DNA of 64,000 nucleotides, from assembly GCA_964647585.1 (NCBI GenBank), contig CAZYGG010000003.1, positions 81,138 through 145,137 of the forward strand, in the 5' to 3' direction. The position numbers were made by a program, and so were the translations under genes. Position 1 is the first letter of the stretch. Each line of letters opens with the position of its first letter. This stretch comes from CAJINA01 sp964647585 (GTDB taxonomy: Bacteria > Desulfobacterota > Desulfobacteria > Desulfobacterales > CAJINA01). Below are positions 52,332 through 61,109 of the stretch, in pieces. Under the pieces are notes generated by a model, which saw only the letters and a list, made by a program, of their open reading frames with translations, had not been told where the DNA came from and did no database searches.

Positions 52332-52389
52332 ATAGACCAAGCGGCACATATTTTTTGTAATTACTATAACTAACCTGAATTTAAGGGAA

Positions 52390-52899
52390 TCACCACTCGT
52401 GCTGGGGCGGATTTTCCCGCAGGCTTTCGTAGAGGACGATGGCGGCTGCAGTTGAGAGGTTAAGGCTACGAATTTCTCTGGAAACGGGAATGTGGTAGGT
52501 GGCATCCGGATATTGATCCAGGATTGCTGCCGGCAGTCCTTTTGTTTCCGAACCGAATACCAGAAACAATCTGGGGGGCGCCGGCATTGACCAGAACGGG
52601 GTTGTACCGTTTTTTGTGAGCAGGACGACCTCTTCTGCGCTTACCTGAAGCGCGGTTTTAAAGCTCTCAAAATCATCCCAGGTAACCAGATTGACTTTGG
52701 GCCAGTAGTCGAGACCGGCCCGTTTAACCTGACGGCTGTCAAGGGAGAAGCCCAGGGGACGGATCAGGTGCAGGCGGGCGCCGGCACCGATGCAGGTGCG
52801 GCCGATATTGCCGGTGTTCCAGTGCACATCCGGATGGACCAGAACAACATGTCGCTCAATGGGCGGACCGGGATTTTCACGGGGAGTCGTCACCTTCAA
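52390..52899 (-). CDS. trmL: tRNA (cytidine/uridine-34-2'-O)-methyltransferase
   Basis: A 169-residue SPOUT-class methyltransferase. Motifs: HPDVHWNTGNIGRTC, LVFGSETKGLP (trefoil knot) and IPVSREIRSLNLSTAAAIVLYE, all typical of TrmL, which methylates wobble residue 34 of tRNA-Leu. Length is standard. It is the third gene of the minus-strand PK-like/zinc-ribbon/trmL set. Confidence 0.94.
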   Translation of the reverse strand: MKVTTPRENPGPPIERHVVLVHPDVHWNTGNIGRTCIGAGARLHLIRPLGFSLDSRQVKRAGLDYWPKVNLVTWDDFESFKTALQVSAEEVVLLTKNGTTPFWSMPAPPRLFLVFGSETKGLPAAILDQYPDATYHIPVSREIRSLNLSTAAAIVLYESLRENPPQHEW

Positions 52900-52911
52900 T
52901 ATCCTCTATAT

Positions 52912-53223
52912 TCAGCGAGGGTGTCCGCAATAGGGGCAAAACCGGTGATCCTCTTCAAGGGATCTTCCACAAGCGGGGCAACCGGCTTGGGGTGTCCTCG
53001 GTTCGTCGGCCGGCCCCGCGGGCATTCCGTTGACCGGCCGGTCGCACCTGTCGCAAAATATAAAAGCATCTCCTTTTTTTACCCTCAAAACCGGTATGAA
53101 AAACAGGCTGAACCAGTGATCCACCCTGTGCATCCGGGCCCGGGCCAGACCGCAGACCGGGCACAGGCGCGCCGTTTGGTCAAGGACCGTTGTTTTCGGG
53201 GAAACGCCGGCGATAAAAATCAT
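52912..53223 (-). CDS. Small zinc-ribbon protein
   Basis: A 103-residue protein with six CxxC-type pairs or near-pairs: CPVCG (~21), CDRCD (~57), CPACG (~82) and CPYCG (~95). The N-terminal half resembles the double-zinc-ribbon, the C-terminal pair a zinc-ribbon_2. No enzyme domain. It overlaps the PK-like gene by 4 bases and lies 12 bases before trmL; nucleic-acid or protein binding is likely, but not shown. Confidence 0.8.
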   Translation of the reverse strand: MIFIAGVSPKTTVLDQTARLCPVCGLARARMHRVDHWFSLFFIPVLRVKKGDAFIFCDRCDRPVNGMPAGPADEPRTPQAGCPACGRSLEEDHRFCPYCGHPR

Positions 53224-53780
53224 GTGGCCATTTTAAAATGCCTGGGCTTGCAGATAATCTCCCGGATACGCAGGTCAAAAAGGGTGGATTGGTTTGCCGG
53301 TTTGACAACCAGGGCCGTGTCGGCCCCCTTGGAAGAGCCGCCGATGGTGATGATATCATTGCCCGTGAGAGTCCCCGCGTCGGCCGCCATAATGGAGACT
53401 TCCACGGCGACCTTGGTGCCCTGCCCGAACAGTTTCAGGGTGTCGGCGATAAGCAGGGCCGGGTATACGCCGCGATGCTTCTTGGCCACCGAGCGCTCGA
53501 TACCAGACAGGGCATGGGTCGCCGATATAACCGCAACACCCTTTTCTTCAAGCTGTTTCCGGGTTCGGTACGGCATGATCGGTTTAAAGGGTTCAATAAA
53601 GCCGTGATGGTAGGTCACCGCCGTAATGCGGAAATTTTCAAAAATTTCCAGGGCTACAAAGGCGGTTTCACCGGAGGTGGAGGCCACGACAACCTCATCC
53701 AGCCCGAGCTCCCGGGCCCTTTCATACGCAGCAATTAAAGTGTCCCGGGTATTGACTTTTCCAGGCTGTTCAAAATACAT
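53220..53780 (-). CDS. Pyruvate kinase alpha/beta (C-terminal) domain-like protein
   Basis: A 186-residue stand-alone protein with the Rossmann-like pyruvate-kinase C fold. Visible parts are VVASTSGETAFVALEIFENF, VTYHHGF and a glycine-rich GGSSKGADTALVVKPANQ near the end. Pyruvate kinase uses this domain for allosteric effector binding; the stand-alone form is known in archaea and delta-proteobacteria and has no assigned reaction. It is divergent to a small helical protein gene across a 141-base promoter gap. Confidence 0.85.
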   Translation of the reverse strand: MYFEQPGKVNTRDTLIAAYERARELGLDEVVVASTSGETAFVALEIFENFRITAVTYHHGFIEPFKPIMPYRTRKQLEEKGVAVISATHALSGIERSVAKKHRGVYPALLIADTLKLFGQGTKVAVEVSIMAADAGTLTGNDIITIGGSSKGADTALVVKPANQSTLFDLRIREIICKPRHFKMAT

Positions 53781-53921
53781 GATAACCTCCGTTTAGATAT
53801 GGATAATCTTTACAAATTGCGGTCAATGCGATTAAACATAATAGCCCTGCAAGGCGAGGTCAAGACCGCATGTTCTAACAGCTGTTCAAACAGGGTATCA
53901 ATTATACCGGTGGAGGCCAAC

Positions 53922-54158
53922 ATGAAAGACATTCAACAGGAACAGCTTGATATCCTGAAGGATATGATGAAATTGAACGCCATTATCGCCACGGAACTCA
54001 TCCAGCTGGTGGAAAATTCCAGTCAACAGCTGCGCGGGGTGATTCCGGACAGCTGCAAAAGTCAGCATGGCGAACTCAGAAAGCAGGTGGTGGAAATTGC
54101 CGAAAAATGGAATGACAATTGTGACATGCTCAGGCAGCATAACCTGAAACACGAATAG
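53922..54158 (+). CDS. Small helical hypothetical protein
   Basis: A 78-residue protein from the ATG at 53922, which has GGTGGAGG 7 bases upstream; longer starts lack a site. It begins MKDIQQEQLDILKDMMKLNA and appears to be two long amphipathic helices with a Cys at ~53 and ~69. I do not recognise the family. The gene lies 22 bases before an amidohydrolase gene on the same strand and is divergent to the PK-like gene. Confidence 0.7.
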   Translation: MKDIQQEQLDILKDMMKLNAIIATELIQLVENSSQQLRGVIPDSCKSQHGELRKQVVEIAEKWNDNCDMLRQHNLKHE

Positions 54159-54180
54159 TCCTCTGGAAGGAGTCCCTGCA

Positions 54181-55020
54181 ATGATCATTGATGTACACGT
54201 TCATATTTTCCCGCGCCGAATCCGTGAAAACAAGGCCACCTATTTTGCCAATGAACCCGCGTTTGAGCTGCTGTACGGTTCGGATGCCTCTAATATGGCC
54301 AGTGCCGGGGATGTCGTTGCCATGCTGGATGATCAGGGGGTGGACAAAGCGGTCGTCTGTGGATTTCCCTGGGCCAATCTGGGGACCTGCAAGATGAACA
54401 ATGAATACGTCCTAAACGCCGTGGCCAAATATCCGGACAGGCTCCTGGGCTTGGGCTGCTTTGACCCCCTTACTTCACACTATGAAGAGGAGGTGGAACG
54501 CTGCGCGGCGGCCGGACTGGCCGGTATGGGTGAGCTGGCCTTTTACCGTTCGGGGATCGATAAACGCTGCCGCGACCAGCTGGCCCCGGCCATGGAAATT
54601 TGCCGTGAGCACGATCTGCCGGTCATGATCCACACCAATGAGCCCGTGGGGCACAAGTATCCGGGCAAAACGCCCAACACCCTGACCCAGATCTACGATC
54701 TGGTAAAAGCCTACCCTGAAAATAAGCTTATTCTGGCCCACTGGGGTGGCGGCATCTTTTTTTATAACCTGTTGAAAAAAGAAGTAAAGCCCGTCCTGAA
54801 CAATGTCTGGTATGATACCGCCGCCTCCCCGTTTCTCTACCGGCCGGAGATCTACCGCGTGGCCGCGGACCTGGCCGGTGTGGATCGGATTCTTTTTGGT
54901 ACTGACTTTTGTCTTCTCAAGCCGGAAAGGTACTTTAAAGAGATGGACCAGGCTGGGTTGTCCGATGACGAAAAGGCGGCTATCTGCGGGGGGAATGCGC
55001 AGGCGTTGTTTGGGCTGTAG
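54181..55020 (+). CDS. Amidohydrolase_2 family TIM-barrel hydrolase
   Basis: A 279-residue metal-dependent hydrolase. HxH in VHVHIF at the N-terminus, a central MIHTNEPVG, LILAHWGGG and the late ILFGTDFCL with the catalytic Asp define the fold. Relatives include aminocarboxymuconate-semialdehyde and other decarboxylases/hydrolases. The substrate is unknown. GGAAGGAG precedes the ATG. Cotranscribed with the small helical protein. Confidence 0.88.
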   Translation: MIIDVHVHIFPRRIRENKATYFANEPAFELLYGSDASNMASAGDVVAMLDDQGVDKAVVCGFPWANLGTCKMNNEYVLNAVAKYPDRLLGLGCFDPLTSHYEEEVERCAAAGLAGMGELAFYRSGIDKRCRDQLAPAMEICREHDLPVMIHTNEPVGHKYPGKTPNTLTQIYDLVKAYPENKLILAHWGGGIFFYNLLKKEVKPVLNNVWYDTAASPFLYRPEIYRVAADLAGVDRILFGTDFCLLKPERYFKEMDQAGLSDDEKAAICGGNAQALFGL

Positions 55021-55163
55021 AAATAGAGAGGCTAAGGATCCAAGGGGTTTACTGAACCTCTCAGATATCACCGGTTTCGCGAATTGCGTGATACAATTTA
55101 TATATGTAATGGAAACATCTGTAGCTTATTCACAAAATGTTTTTAATGTTGGGTCCGGAGGCC

Positions 55164-56693
55164 TCACCCCAGAAATATTTTTTTCACTTCTTCTTTGAGT
55201 ATCTTGCCCATGGTGTTGCGGGGGATTTTGCCTAGAAAAATAATCTCTTTAGGGCATTTCAAGTTGTGCAATTGCGTCTTGCAAAAGGTCTCGATATCTG
55301 CTTCAGACATTTCGGCGTCCGGTTTTAGTGTCACGGCCGCCACCACTTTTTCGCCCCATTTTTCATCGGGTTTACCCACGACCACTGATTCATTGACCCC
55401 ATCGATCTGGTTGATGACTGTCTCGACCTCTTTGGCAGAAACATTTTCGCCGCCGGTGATAATGATGTGTTTGATCCGGTCGGTTAGATAATAGTACCCT
55501 TCGGTATCGATTCTCCCCAGATCCCCGGTCCGGAACCACCCGTCCTTGAAGGTGTCGGCCGTTTCCCGGGGCTTTCGCCAGTAGCCCGGGGTGATGGCGG
55601 TGCTTTGCAGCCAAAGCTCGCCGACTTCGCCCGGGGCAACATCGGCAAATGTTTCCGGATCTACAATTCGCACCTCCAGCCCCGGTAGGGGCAGGCCGAT
55701 GGATCCGGGAACCCGCCGGCCGTTCAGAGGATTGGAAAAGTTCATGCCGGTTTCAGACATACCTTCCCGTTCCACCGGTTCCCGGCCAAAGATTCTGGTG
55801 ATGCGCTCAAATTCCTTGACCAGCAATGGCGCCGAGCCGGAGGTAAACAGACGCATATGGCTGAAATCCAGAAGCTGGTCGCCAAGAAAATCCATCAGTT
55901 TTGTGTACATGGCCGGTACGGCCATGAAAACCGTACAAGGGACCGCGCCGGTACCGCGGGACAGCTCGGCCACCACTGTCTCCGGTTGGAACTGATCGAG
56001 CATGCGCACGTGGGCGCCGCTGAGCAAGGCCGTGTGCAATGCAAAACACAGCCCATGTACATGGAACAGGGGCAACGCGTGACACAACACATCGTCGGTG
56101 GTGATCTCCCAGATACCGATGATGTTGCGGGCGTCGCAAACCATGTTCTGATGGGTCAGGACCGCCCCTTTGGGGTTACCGGTGGTCCCGGAGGTGTAGA
56201 TGACCAGGCCCGGATCGTCCGGCGTGACGGCGCTTACCGGCACGGTTTCCGGTGCCGACCGGAAGAAATCGATCTCCTGATAGGGCCGCGCGGTCGCTAT
56301 CTCCAACAGCTGTGCGTCGGGAGCAAGGTCATGGACCAGCGCCTTTTTTTCCGGTTCGACGAGGATCAGTTTGGAATCGGCATCCCCGAGCAGATAGGCC
56401 ATCTCATTTTTTTTGAATCCGGGATTCAGTGGTACGGCCATGGCGCCGATTGCCTGGATCGCAAAATGGGCCACGACAGCGATCAGCGATTTGGAGATGA
56501 AGAGAACGACCCGATCCCCTTTTTGCACGCCAAGTTCCAGAAGAGTGTTGCCAAACTGGTGCACGTCGCTCTGCAGCTGTGCATAGCTTAATTCGGTTTC
56601 GGTCAGGCCGTTGCGCAGAAACGTTATAGCCGTTTTGGCGCCGTGCTCGGTGACCACGGATTCGAGCCAGTGGTTTACGGATGCTGCTTGCAT
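55164..56693 (-). CDS. AMP-forming acyl-CoA synthetase, malonyl-CoA synthetase (MatB)-like
   Basis: Activates a carboxylate with ATP and CoA. The ATG at 56693 has GAGGAG 6 bases upstream; 509 residues. Core motifs: YTSGTTGNPKGAVLTH (P-loop), GMSETGMNFSNP, WFRTGDLG and the catalytic Lys in PRNTMGKI. The wording around residue 330 (ERE-GMSETGMN-SNP-GRRVPGS-G-PLPG) is MatB-like. The gene is downstream of a TRAP dctPQM set and a GntR regulator, matching malonate operons of rhizobia; a MatA decarboxylase is absent, so other short dicarboxylates or aromatic acids remain possible. Confidence 0.85.
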   Translation of the reverse strand: MQAASVNHWLESVVTEHGAKTAITFLRNGLTETELSYAQLQSDVHQFGNTLLELGVQKGDRVVLFISKSLIAVVAHFAIQAIGAMAVPLNPGFKKNEMAYLLGDADSKLILVEPEKKALVHDLAPDAQLLEIATARPYQEIDFFRSAPETVPVSAVTPDDPGLVIYTSGTTGNPKGAVLTHQNMVCDARNIIGIWEITTDDVLCHALPLFHVHGLCFALHTALLSGAHVRMLDQFQPETVVAELSRGTGAVPCTVFMAVPAMYTKLMDFLGDQLLDFSHMRLFTSGSAPLLVKEFERITRIFGREPVEREGMSETGMNFSNPLNGRRVPGSIGLPLPGLEVRIVDPETFADVAPGEVGELWLQSTAITPGYWRKPRETADTFKDGWFRTGDLGRIDTEGYYYLTDRIKHIIITGGENVSAKEVETVINQIDGVNESVVVGKPDEKWGEKVVAAVTLKPDAEMSEADIETFCKTQLHNLKCPKEIIFLGKIPRNTMGKILKEEVKKIFLG

Positions 56694-56752
56694 AGTTTGC
56701 TCCTCGGCAAAAACGGTCCGTGACCCGGGCACGGATCACGACCCAATCCGGG

Positions 56753-58090
56753 CTATCCGATCATTTTGTTCGGCAGCCATAATGCCAGTTCCGGCCAGAT
56801 GCACAACAGGACGATCACCAGCAGGTCGATGATCACGAATGGGACCACCCCCAGCAATACCTGGGACATGGGCACGTCCGGGGCAATATTTTTCACGACA
56901 TACAGGTTCAAACCCACCGGAGGGGTGACCAGACCGATTTCCAGATTGACGGTCATGATGACGGCAAACCAGATGGGGTCGAATCCGAGTCCCCTGATGA
57001 TCGGCAGCAACAACGGGGCCACCATTAAAATGACGGCCGCCGGCGGAATGAAACAACCCAGGATGAGCAACAGGATATTGATCACCACGATAATCCCCCA
57101 CTTGCCCAGGGGCAGTTTCAATATCAGTTCTCCCAGCGCCTGGGTAGCATACAAGTCCGACGAAACCCAGGCAAAAACCAGGGCTGCGGCCATGATCATC
57201 AAAATCATACTGCTTTCATTCAGCGCTTTAATAAATATTTCCCAGAGTTGGCGCGGGCGATAGACCCTGTAGATGGTAATTACAAAAAATAGCGACAGGA
57301 CCGCTCCCAGACCCCCGGCTTCACTCGGCGTGGCCCACCCGCCGTATAGCGACCCCATGATGCCGATGATAATCAGCACAAACGGTAAAATCTTGAAGAG
57401 CGATAGAAATCTGTCGATCCAGGAAAACGCCTCGTGAACCTCTTTGGTTTCCAGAAAATAGGTCGATCCTGGCCGGGCAGGCACAAACTTGCGGTAAAAA
57501 AACACGATGGCGAGCCATGTGCAGCTTAATGCCACGAGAAGAATTCCCGGGATAATACCGGCTATGAAGCATTTTCCGATCGATGTCTCGGTGGCAACCC
57601 CGTATAGGATCATGGTCACGCTCGGTGGAATCAAAATGCCGAGCGTGCCGGCATGGGCAATCAGTCCGGTGGCCAGGGCCGCCGAGTACCCCCGTCGCCG
57701 CATTTCGGGAATACCGATGCCGCCGATGGCCGCGGCCGTAGCCGGGCTTGACCCGCACAGGGCGGCGAAAATACCGCACCCGACCATATTGGCAATACCG
57801 AGCCCCCCCGGGATCCTGTGGAGCCATTTGTGAAGGGTTTCGTAAAGATCTTTGCTGGCCCGGGATGCGGCAATCGGTGCGCTCAACAAAATGAAAAGCG
57901 GGATGGCCAGGAGCGCAAAGCTGTCCATGCTGCCGTGGAGCACGTAGGGCAAGGTCGGCAGCAGGTGCGGGGAGAAAATAAGAATAAAGATCACCGATAT
58001 ACCCGCCAACCCCGCCCAGATGGGAATCCCGGAGACGAGCAGGACAAATGCGGTTCCAAACAGGAGGATGGCCAGTACGTATTCGTTCAT
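56753..58090 (-). CDS. dctM: TRAP transporter large permease (DctM)
   Basis: A 445-residue inner-membrane protein with about 12-13 helices, the ion-coupled transport core of a TRAP system. Motifs: MVGCGIFAALCGSSPATAAAIGGIGIPEMRRRGY and GIVVVINILLLILGCFIPPAAVILMVAPLLLPI are typical. The small permease gene lies 30 bases upstream; the acyl-CoA synthetase starts 59 bases downstream. Confidence 0.95.
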   Translation of the reverse strand: MNEYVLAILLFGTAFVLLVSGIPIWAGLAGISVIFILIFSPHLLPTLPYVLHGSMDSFALLAIPLFILLSAPIAASRASKDLYETLHKWLHRIPGGLGIANMVGCGIFAALCGSSPATAAAIGGIGIPEMRRRGYSAALATGLIAHAGTLGILIPPSVTMILYGVATETSIGKCFIAGIIPGILLVALSCTWLAIVFFYRKFVPARPGSTYFLETKEVHEAFSWIDRFLSLFKILPFVLIIIGIMGSLYGGWATPSEAGGLGAVLSLFFVITIYRVYRPRQLWEIFIKALNESSMILMIMAAALVFAWVSSDLYATQALGELILKLPLGKWGIIVVINILLLILGCFIPPAAVILMVAPLLLPIIRGLGFDPIWFAVIMTVNLEIGLVTPPVGLNLYVVKNIAPDVPMSQVLLGVVPFVIIDLLVIVLLCIWPELALWLPNKMIG

Positions 58091-58120
58091 ACCTTGCCTT
58101 TCAGTTCAAATGATCGGACA

Positions 58121-58696
58121 TCAGTCCGATGGGGCGGCTTTCTTTTCGATATTTACATCTGCAAGTTCTGACGGGATCACATTCTCTTCGATATCGCCCT
58201 TTCGCAGCCGCCCGATTTTGCGCCCGATAAAAACGATATACTGCAGAAACAACAGGGTCATGCCCAGCGGCAGAAACAGGTACGGAATCCAAAGGGGCGG
58301 ACCCCACAACGATTCGGAGTGCTCATTATGGACGACCGTCTCCCACCACATGGGCCAGGCATACCAGGCCAGAATGCCGGTCAGGATGCACGTGGCGATG
58401 GAAACCACGATCAGGGTGATTTCCCGCGTGCGGGGCGAAAGGTGGATGATCACCAGATCAACGTTAAGGTGGTGTTCATTCTTCTGCACGAACGGAGCGC
58501 CCACGAAAACCGCGAAGATCAGCAGGAACACCGAAGCTTCGATTTGCCAAATAGTCGAAATTCCCAGCAGCTTGCGGACGATGACCGCTTCGGTGACGAT
58601 CAGGGCCGCCGCCACCAGGCATAAGGCAGCCAGCCAGCCGGTGATGACGGTCAGGCCGTCGGTGATGCGGACAAAAATTTGGAGGACTGTTTTCAT
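58121..58696 (-). CDS. dctQ: TRAP transporter small permease (DctQ)
   Basis: A 191-residue protein with four membrane helices, the DctQ partner of DctM. It begins MKTVLQIFVRITDGLTV; an ATG three codons earlier (58705) is possible. QIEASVFLLIFAVFVGAPFVQKNEHHLNVDL carries the usual DctQ region. A charged C-terminal tail follows helix 4. Cotranscribed with dctM and the synthetase gene. Confidence 0.93.
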   Translation of the reverse strand: MKTVLQIFVRITDGLTVITGWLAALCLVAAALIVTEAVIVRKLLGISTIWQIEASVFLLIFAVFVGAPFVQKNEHHLNVDLVIIHLSPRTREITLIVVSIATCILTGILAWYAWPMWWETVVHNEHSESLWGPPLWIPYLFLPLGMTLLFLQYIVFIGRKIGRLRKGDIEENVIPSELADVNIEKKAAPSD

Positions 58697-58937
58697 GGTA
58701 TCCATCCGAAGGTTGGGGCGATAAGTGGGCGAGCATCCTTGCGATGCACGAAAATGCCTGCGCCCCCGAGCGGCACTGCTTCTGCCGCGGAGTTTATGGG
58801 TGGTGGTTATAACCCGCCCGGGCATTTCATGTTCCGTGAGTGATGCGCCGCTTGAAATACCCGGGTCGAGCCTGTCGGCGTCTTTGCCGCCCTTTGATGG
58901 GTGATGCCTGAAAGCAGGGCGGTGCTGTCAAGGCGTC

Positions 58938-59954
58938 CTATTTCATGGCATCCAGCGCCAGGTCGAGATACTCCTGTCCGCCTTCAACGTTTTTCGCATA
59001 CTCTTTCCACGCGGTCTGCTTGGCAAACTCGAGCCATTGGTCAAATTCCGGCTTGGTCATGTAGTGAATTTTGACGCCGGCTTTGGTGTATTCGGCAATC
59101 AGCTTGTCAACCAGGGATTTGAAGTTTGGAATTACCCAGTTGGCATTCATCCACTCGGCAACCTCCAGGAATACCTCTTGCTGCTCCGGGGTGAGGCGTT
59201 TCCAGGTTGTATCGGAAATTATCAAATTCTCGGCCATGTACCAGATCGAATAGTCCCGCGGTGCATTGATGTAGCTGAGCACCTCGTAGAGCCGGTAGGA
59301 GACAAAGGATGCCGAAGAGGTCAGCATGGTGTCCAACACACCGGTGGACAGCGCGTGGTACGTCTCTGATGACGGCATGCTGGTAATTGACGCCCCGGCT
59401 TCGCGCAGCATGAATTCAAATTTTTTGCCGGCCGCCCTCATCTTGGTACCCTTGACGTCAGCAGGCAGCTTAATCTGTCTGACTTTACTGCCGACACCAC
59501 CGTCAAACCAGGCCCACACAAGATTTCTGACACCGTTGTCCTCCATCAGCTTTTCCACTTTTTTGCCAATGGGCTTGTTGCGCCAGGTCATGCCCTGGGC
59601 GACGCTGGTGACCCCGCACGGCATCAGCGTGATGGACATCTGCGGCACCTTGCCGGAGGCGTAATCCAGGGGAAATACCGACATGTCGAGCGCCCCTTTA
59701 CGCAGGGCGTCCCACTGTTCTTTGGGTTTGTACAACGATTTGGCCGGATAGTAGCGAAACTTGACTTCGCCGTTGGTCTTCTTGGTGACCATATCGCCGA
59801 ACACGCGCGCCATCTGGTCGCGAACATCACCGGCAGCGAACTGATGAGACACTTTCAGTGTCAGTGACCGCGCACCAACGATTCCGGGAGAAAAAATCAA
59901 CATCGCAACGAACACAATCAAAAACGGCCATGGAGCGATTCTTTTCACTTGCAT
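58938..59954 (-). CDS. dctP: TRAP solute-binding protein (DctP)
   Basis: Periplasmic binding protein, 338 residues from ATG 59954 with AAGGGGGG upstream. Signal peptide about 1-28 (ending IVGARSL). The conserved ligand-carboxylate Arg lies in KGTKMRAAGKKF, and the family motif SETYHALSTGVLD follows. The ligand is inferred to be the carboxylate activated by the downstream synthetase; its identity is open. Confidence 0.94.
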   Translation of the reverse strand: MQVKRIAPWPFLIVFVAMLIFSPGIVGARSLTLKVSHQFAAGDVRDQMARVFGDMVTKKTNGEVKFRYYPAKSLYKPKEQWDALRKGALDMSVFPLDYASGKVPQMSITLMPCGVTSVAQGMTWRNKPIGKKVEKLMEDNGVRNLVWAWFDGGVGSKVRQIKLPADVKGTKMRAAGKKFEFMLREAGASITSMPSSETYHALSTGVLDTMLTSSASFVSYRLYEVLSYINAPRDYSIWYMAENLIISDTTWKRLTPEQQEVFLEVAEWMNANWVIPNFKSLVDKLIAEYTKAGVKIHYMTKPEFDQWLEFAKQTAWKEYAKNVEGGQEYLDLALDAMK

Positions 59955-60034
59955 GTTACCCCCTTCTTTGGTTGAAAGTTGCTGGTTGTTTCTATAACGG
60001 TAGCGGCAGGCCAATAAGAACCAAGCGTGAGTTT

Positions 60035-60706
60035 TCAGCTTGCCGCTTTTGACTGCTCGACCAACGTTCCCAGGGCCTGGGATTGGTTTTGTAAATGTTC
60101 CCGCATCAGGGCATCGGCCCTGGAATGGTCGCGTTGTCGAAACGCTTCCAACAAATCGCGGTGCTCACGAATAGAGCACTCAAACCTCCCCGGCAGATTC
60201 AGAGACTGGAATCGATACAGCAATATTTTTTTCCTAAGGCCGTCGTCAATCTGATTTAGGGTGCGGTTACCGGCGATTTCCCGCACAAACGAATGATATT
60301 GATTGTTGATGCGGATATATTCCGCCTGGTCGTGTCGCTCAAAAGTTTCTTCGAGTTTGGCATGCAGCTTCTCCAGGCGGGAGAAATCCCTGGGCGTCAT
60401 CTTTTCGCAGGCCGCACGGGCGCAGAAACCTTCCAGCAAGCTCATCACGTCGAACATTTCAGCAATTTCTTCAAATGTAGGCTTGGTGACAAAGGCGCCG
60501 CGATTGGGAACCAGCCGGATCAAACCCTCGACGCTCAAGACCCGGAGCGCCTCCCGCAGGGGGGTTTTGCTGATTCCCATGGTTTCGCACAGCGCACTTT
60601 CGTTGATCTTGTCGCCTTCTTCGAGCTTGCCGATCATGATCATGTCTCTGAGCATGTCGGCAATTTTAACGTGATATGTGACTTTTTCGAATTTCATTAT
60701 ATTCAT
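60035..60706 (-). CDS. GntR-family regulator (FadR/FCD subfamily)
   Basis: A 223-residue transcription factor. N-terminal winged helix with DKINESALCETMGISKTPLREALR, C-terminal all-helical FCD domain with the metal-binding His/Asp positions (around ARSD...H...H). It lies 80 bases upstream of dctP on the same strand and probably controls the TRAP/synthetase genes and itself. Malonate operons use the GntR regulator MatR, which fits but is not proof. Confidence 0.92.
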   Translation of the reverse strand: MNIMKFEKVTYHVKIADMLRDMIMIGKLEEGDKINESALCETMGISKTPLREALRVLSVEGLIRLVPNRGAFVTKPTFEEIAEMFDVMSLLEGFCARAACEKMTPRDFSRLEKLHAKLEETFERHDQAEYIRINNQYHSFVREIAGNRTLNQIDDGLRKKILLYRFQSLNLPGRFECSIREHRDLLEAFRQRDHSRADALMREHLQNQSQALGTLVEQSKAAS

Positions 60707-60754
60707 TTAACCTGTAGAAATATTTTGATATATTAAGAGGAAATTTGAAATATA

Positions 60755-60782
60755 ATAATTTATTATATATAATTTATTATAT
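60755..60782. repeat. Two tandem 14-base copies upstream of the GntR gene
   Basis: ATAATTTATTATAT occurs at 60755-60768 and again at 60769-60782, directly upstream of the GntR start. Each contains partial dyad symmetry. They could be operators for the regulator or just a very A+T-rich promoter. Confidence 0.6.
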
Positions 60783-60893
60783 CCACCTATCTTGCTTTGT
60801 AACGGAAAGTCAACCCTTATCTAAATTTTCAGCCGATCCGCCGATGTAGTTATTGGTTGAATGTAGGTCTATTCCAGCGTATGTTTCCATCGA

Positions 60894-60972
60894 GGCACCT
60901 CCTAAATTAAAAAGGTGAATGTTGTAAACCCCTGGTATCATAGCAGGGGTGATATGATACCAGGGCGGTGCC
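60894..60972. repeat. Nested hairpin upstream of the GntR gene
   Basis: Inner perfect 12-base arms (CCCTGGTATCAT at 60930-60941, complement at 60954-60965) with a 12-base loop, inside an outer GGCACC/GGTGCC pair. The gap 60707-61109 between the GntR and YkgJ genes holds no gene; function of the hairpin is unknown. Confidence 0.65.
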
Positions 60973-61109
60973 GGGTAATCCCGCTTGCCGGCATGTTCAA
61001 AATAGGCTGAAAAACAGTACGGATGTGTTGGCTGGAATAGCTATGGGCCTAAAAAAAGGCGGGAAAACCTGACCTGCGGTATTTGGATCCTTTAATGCAA
61101 AACTGTTTT

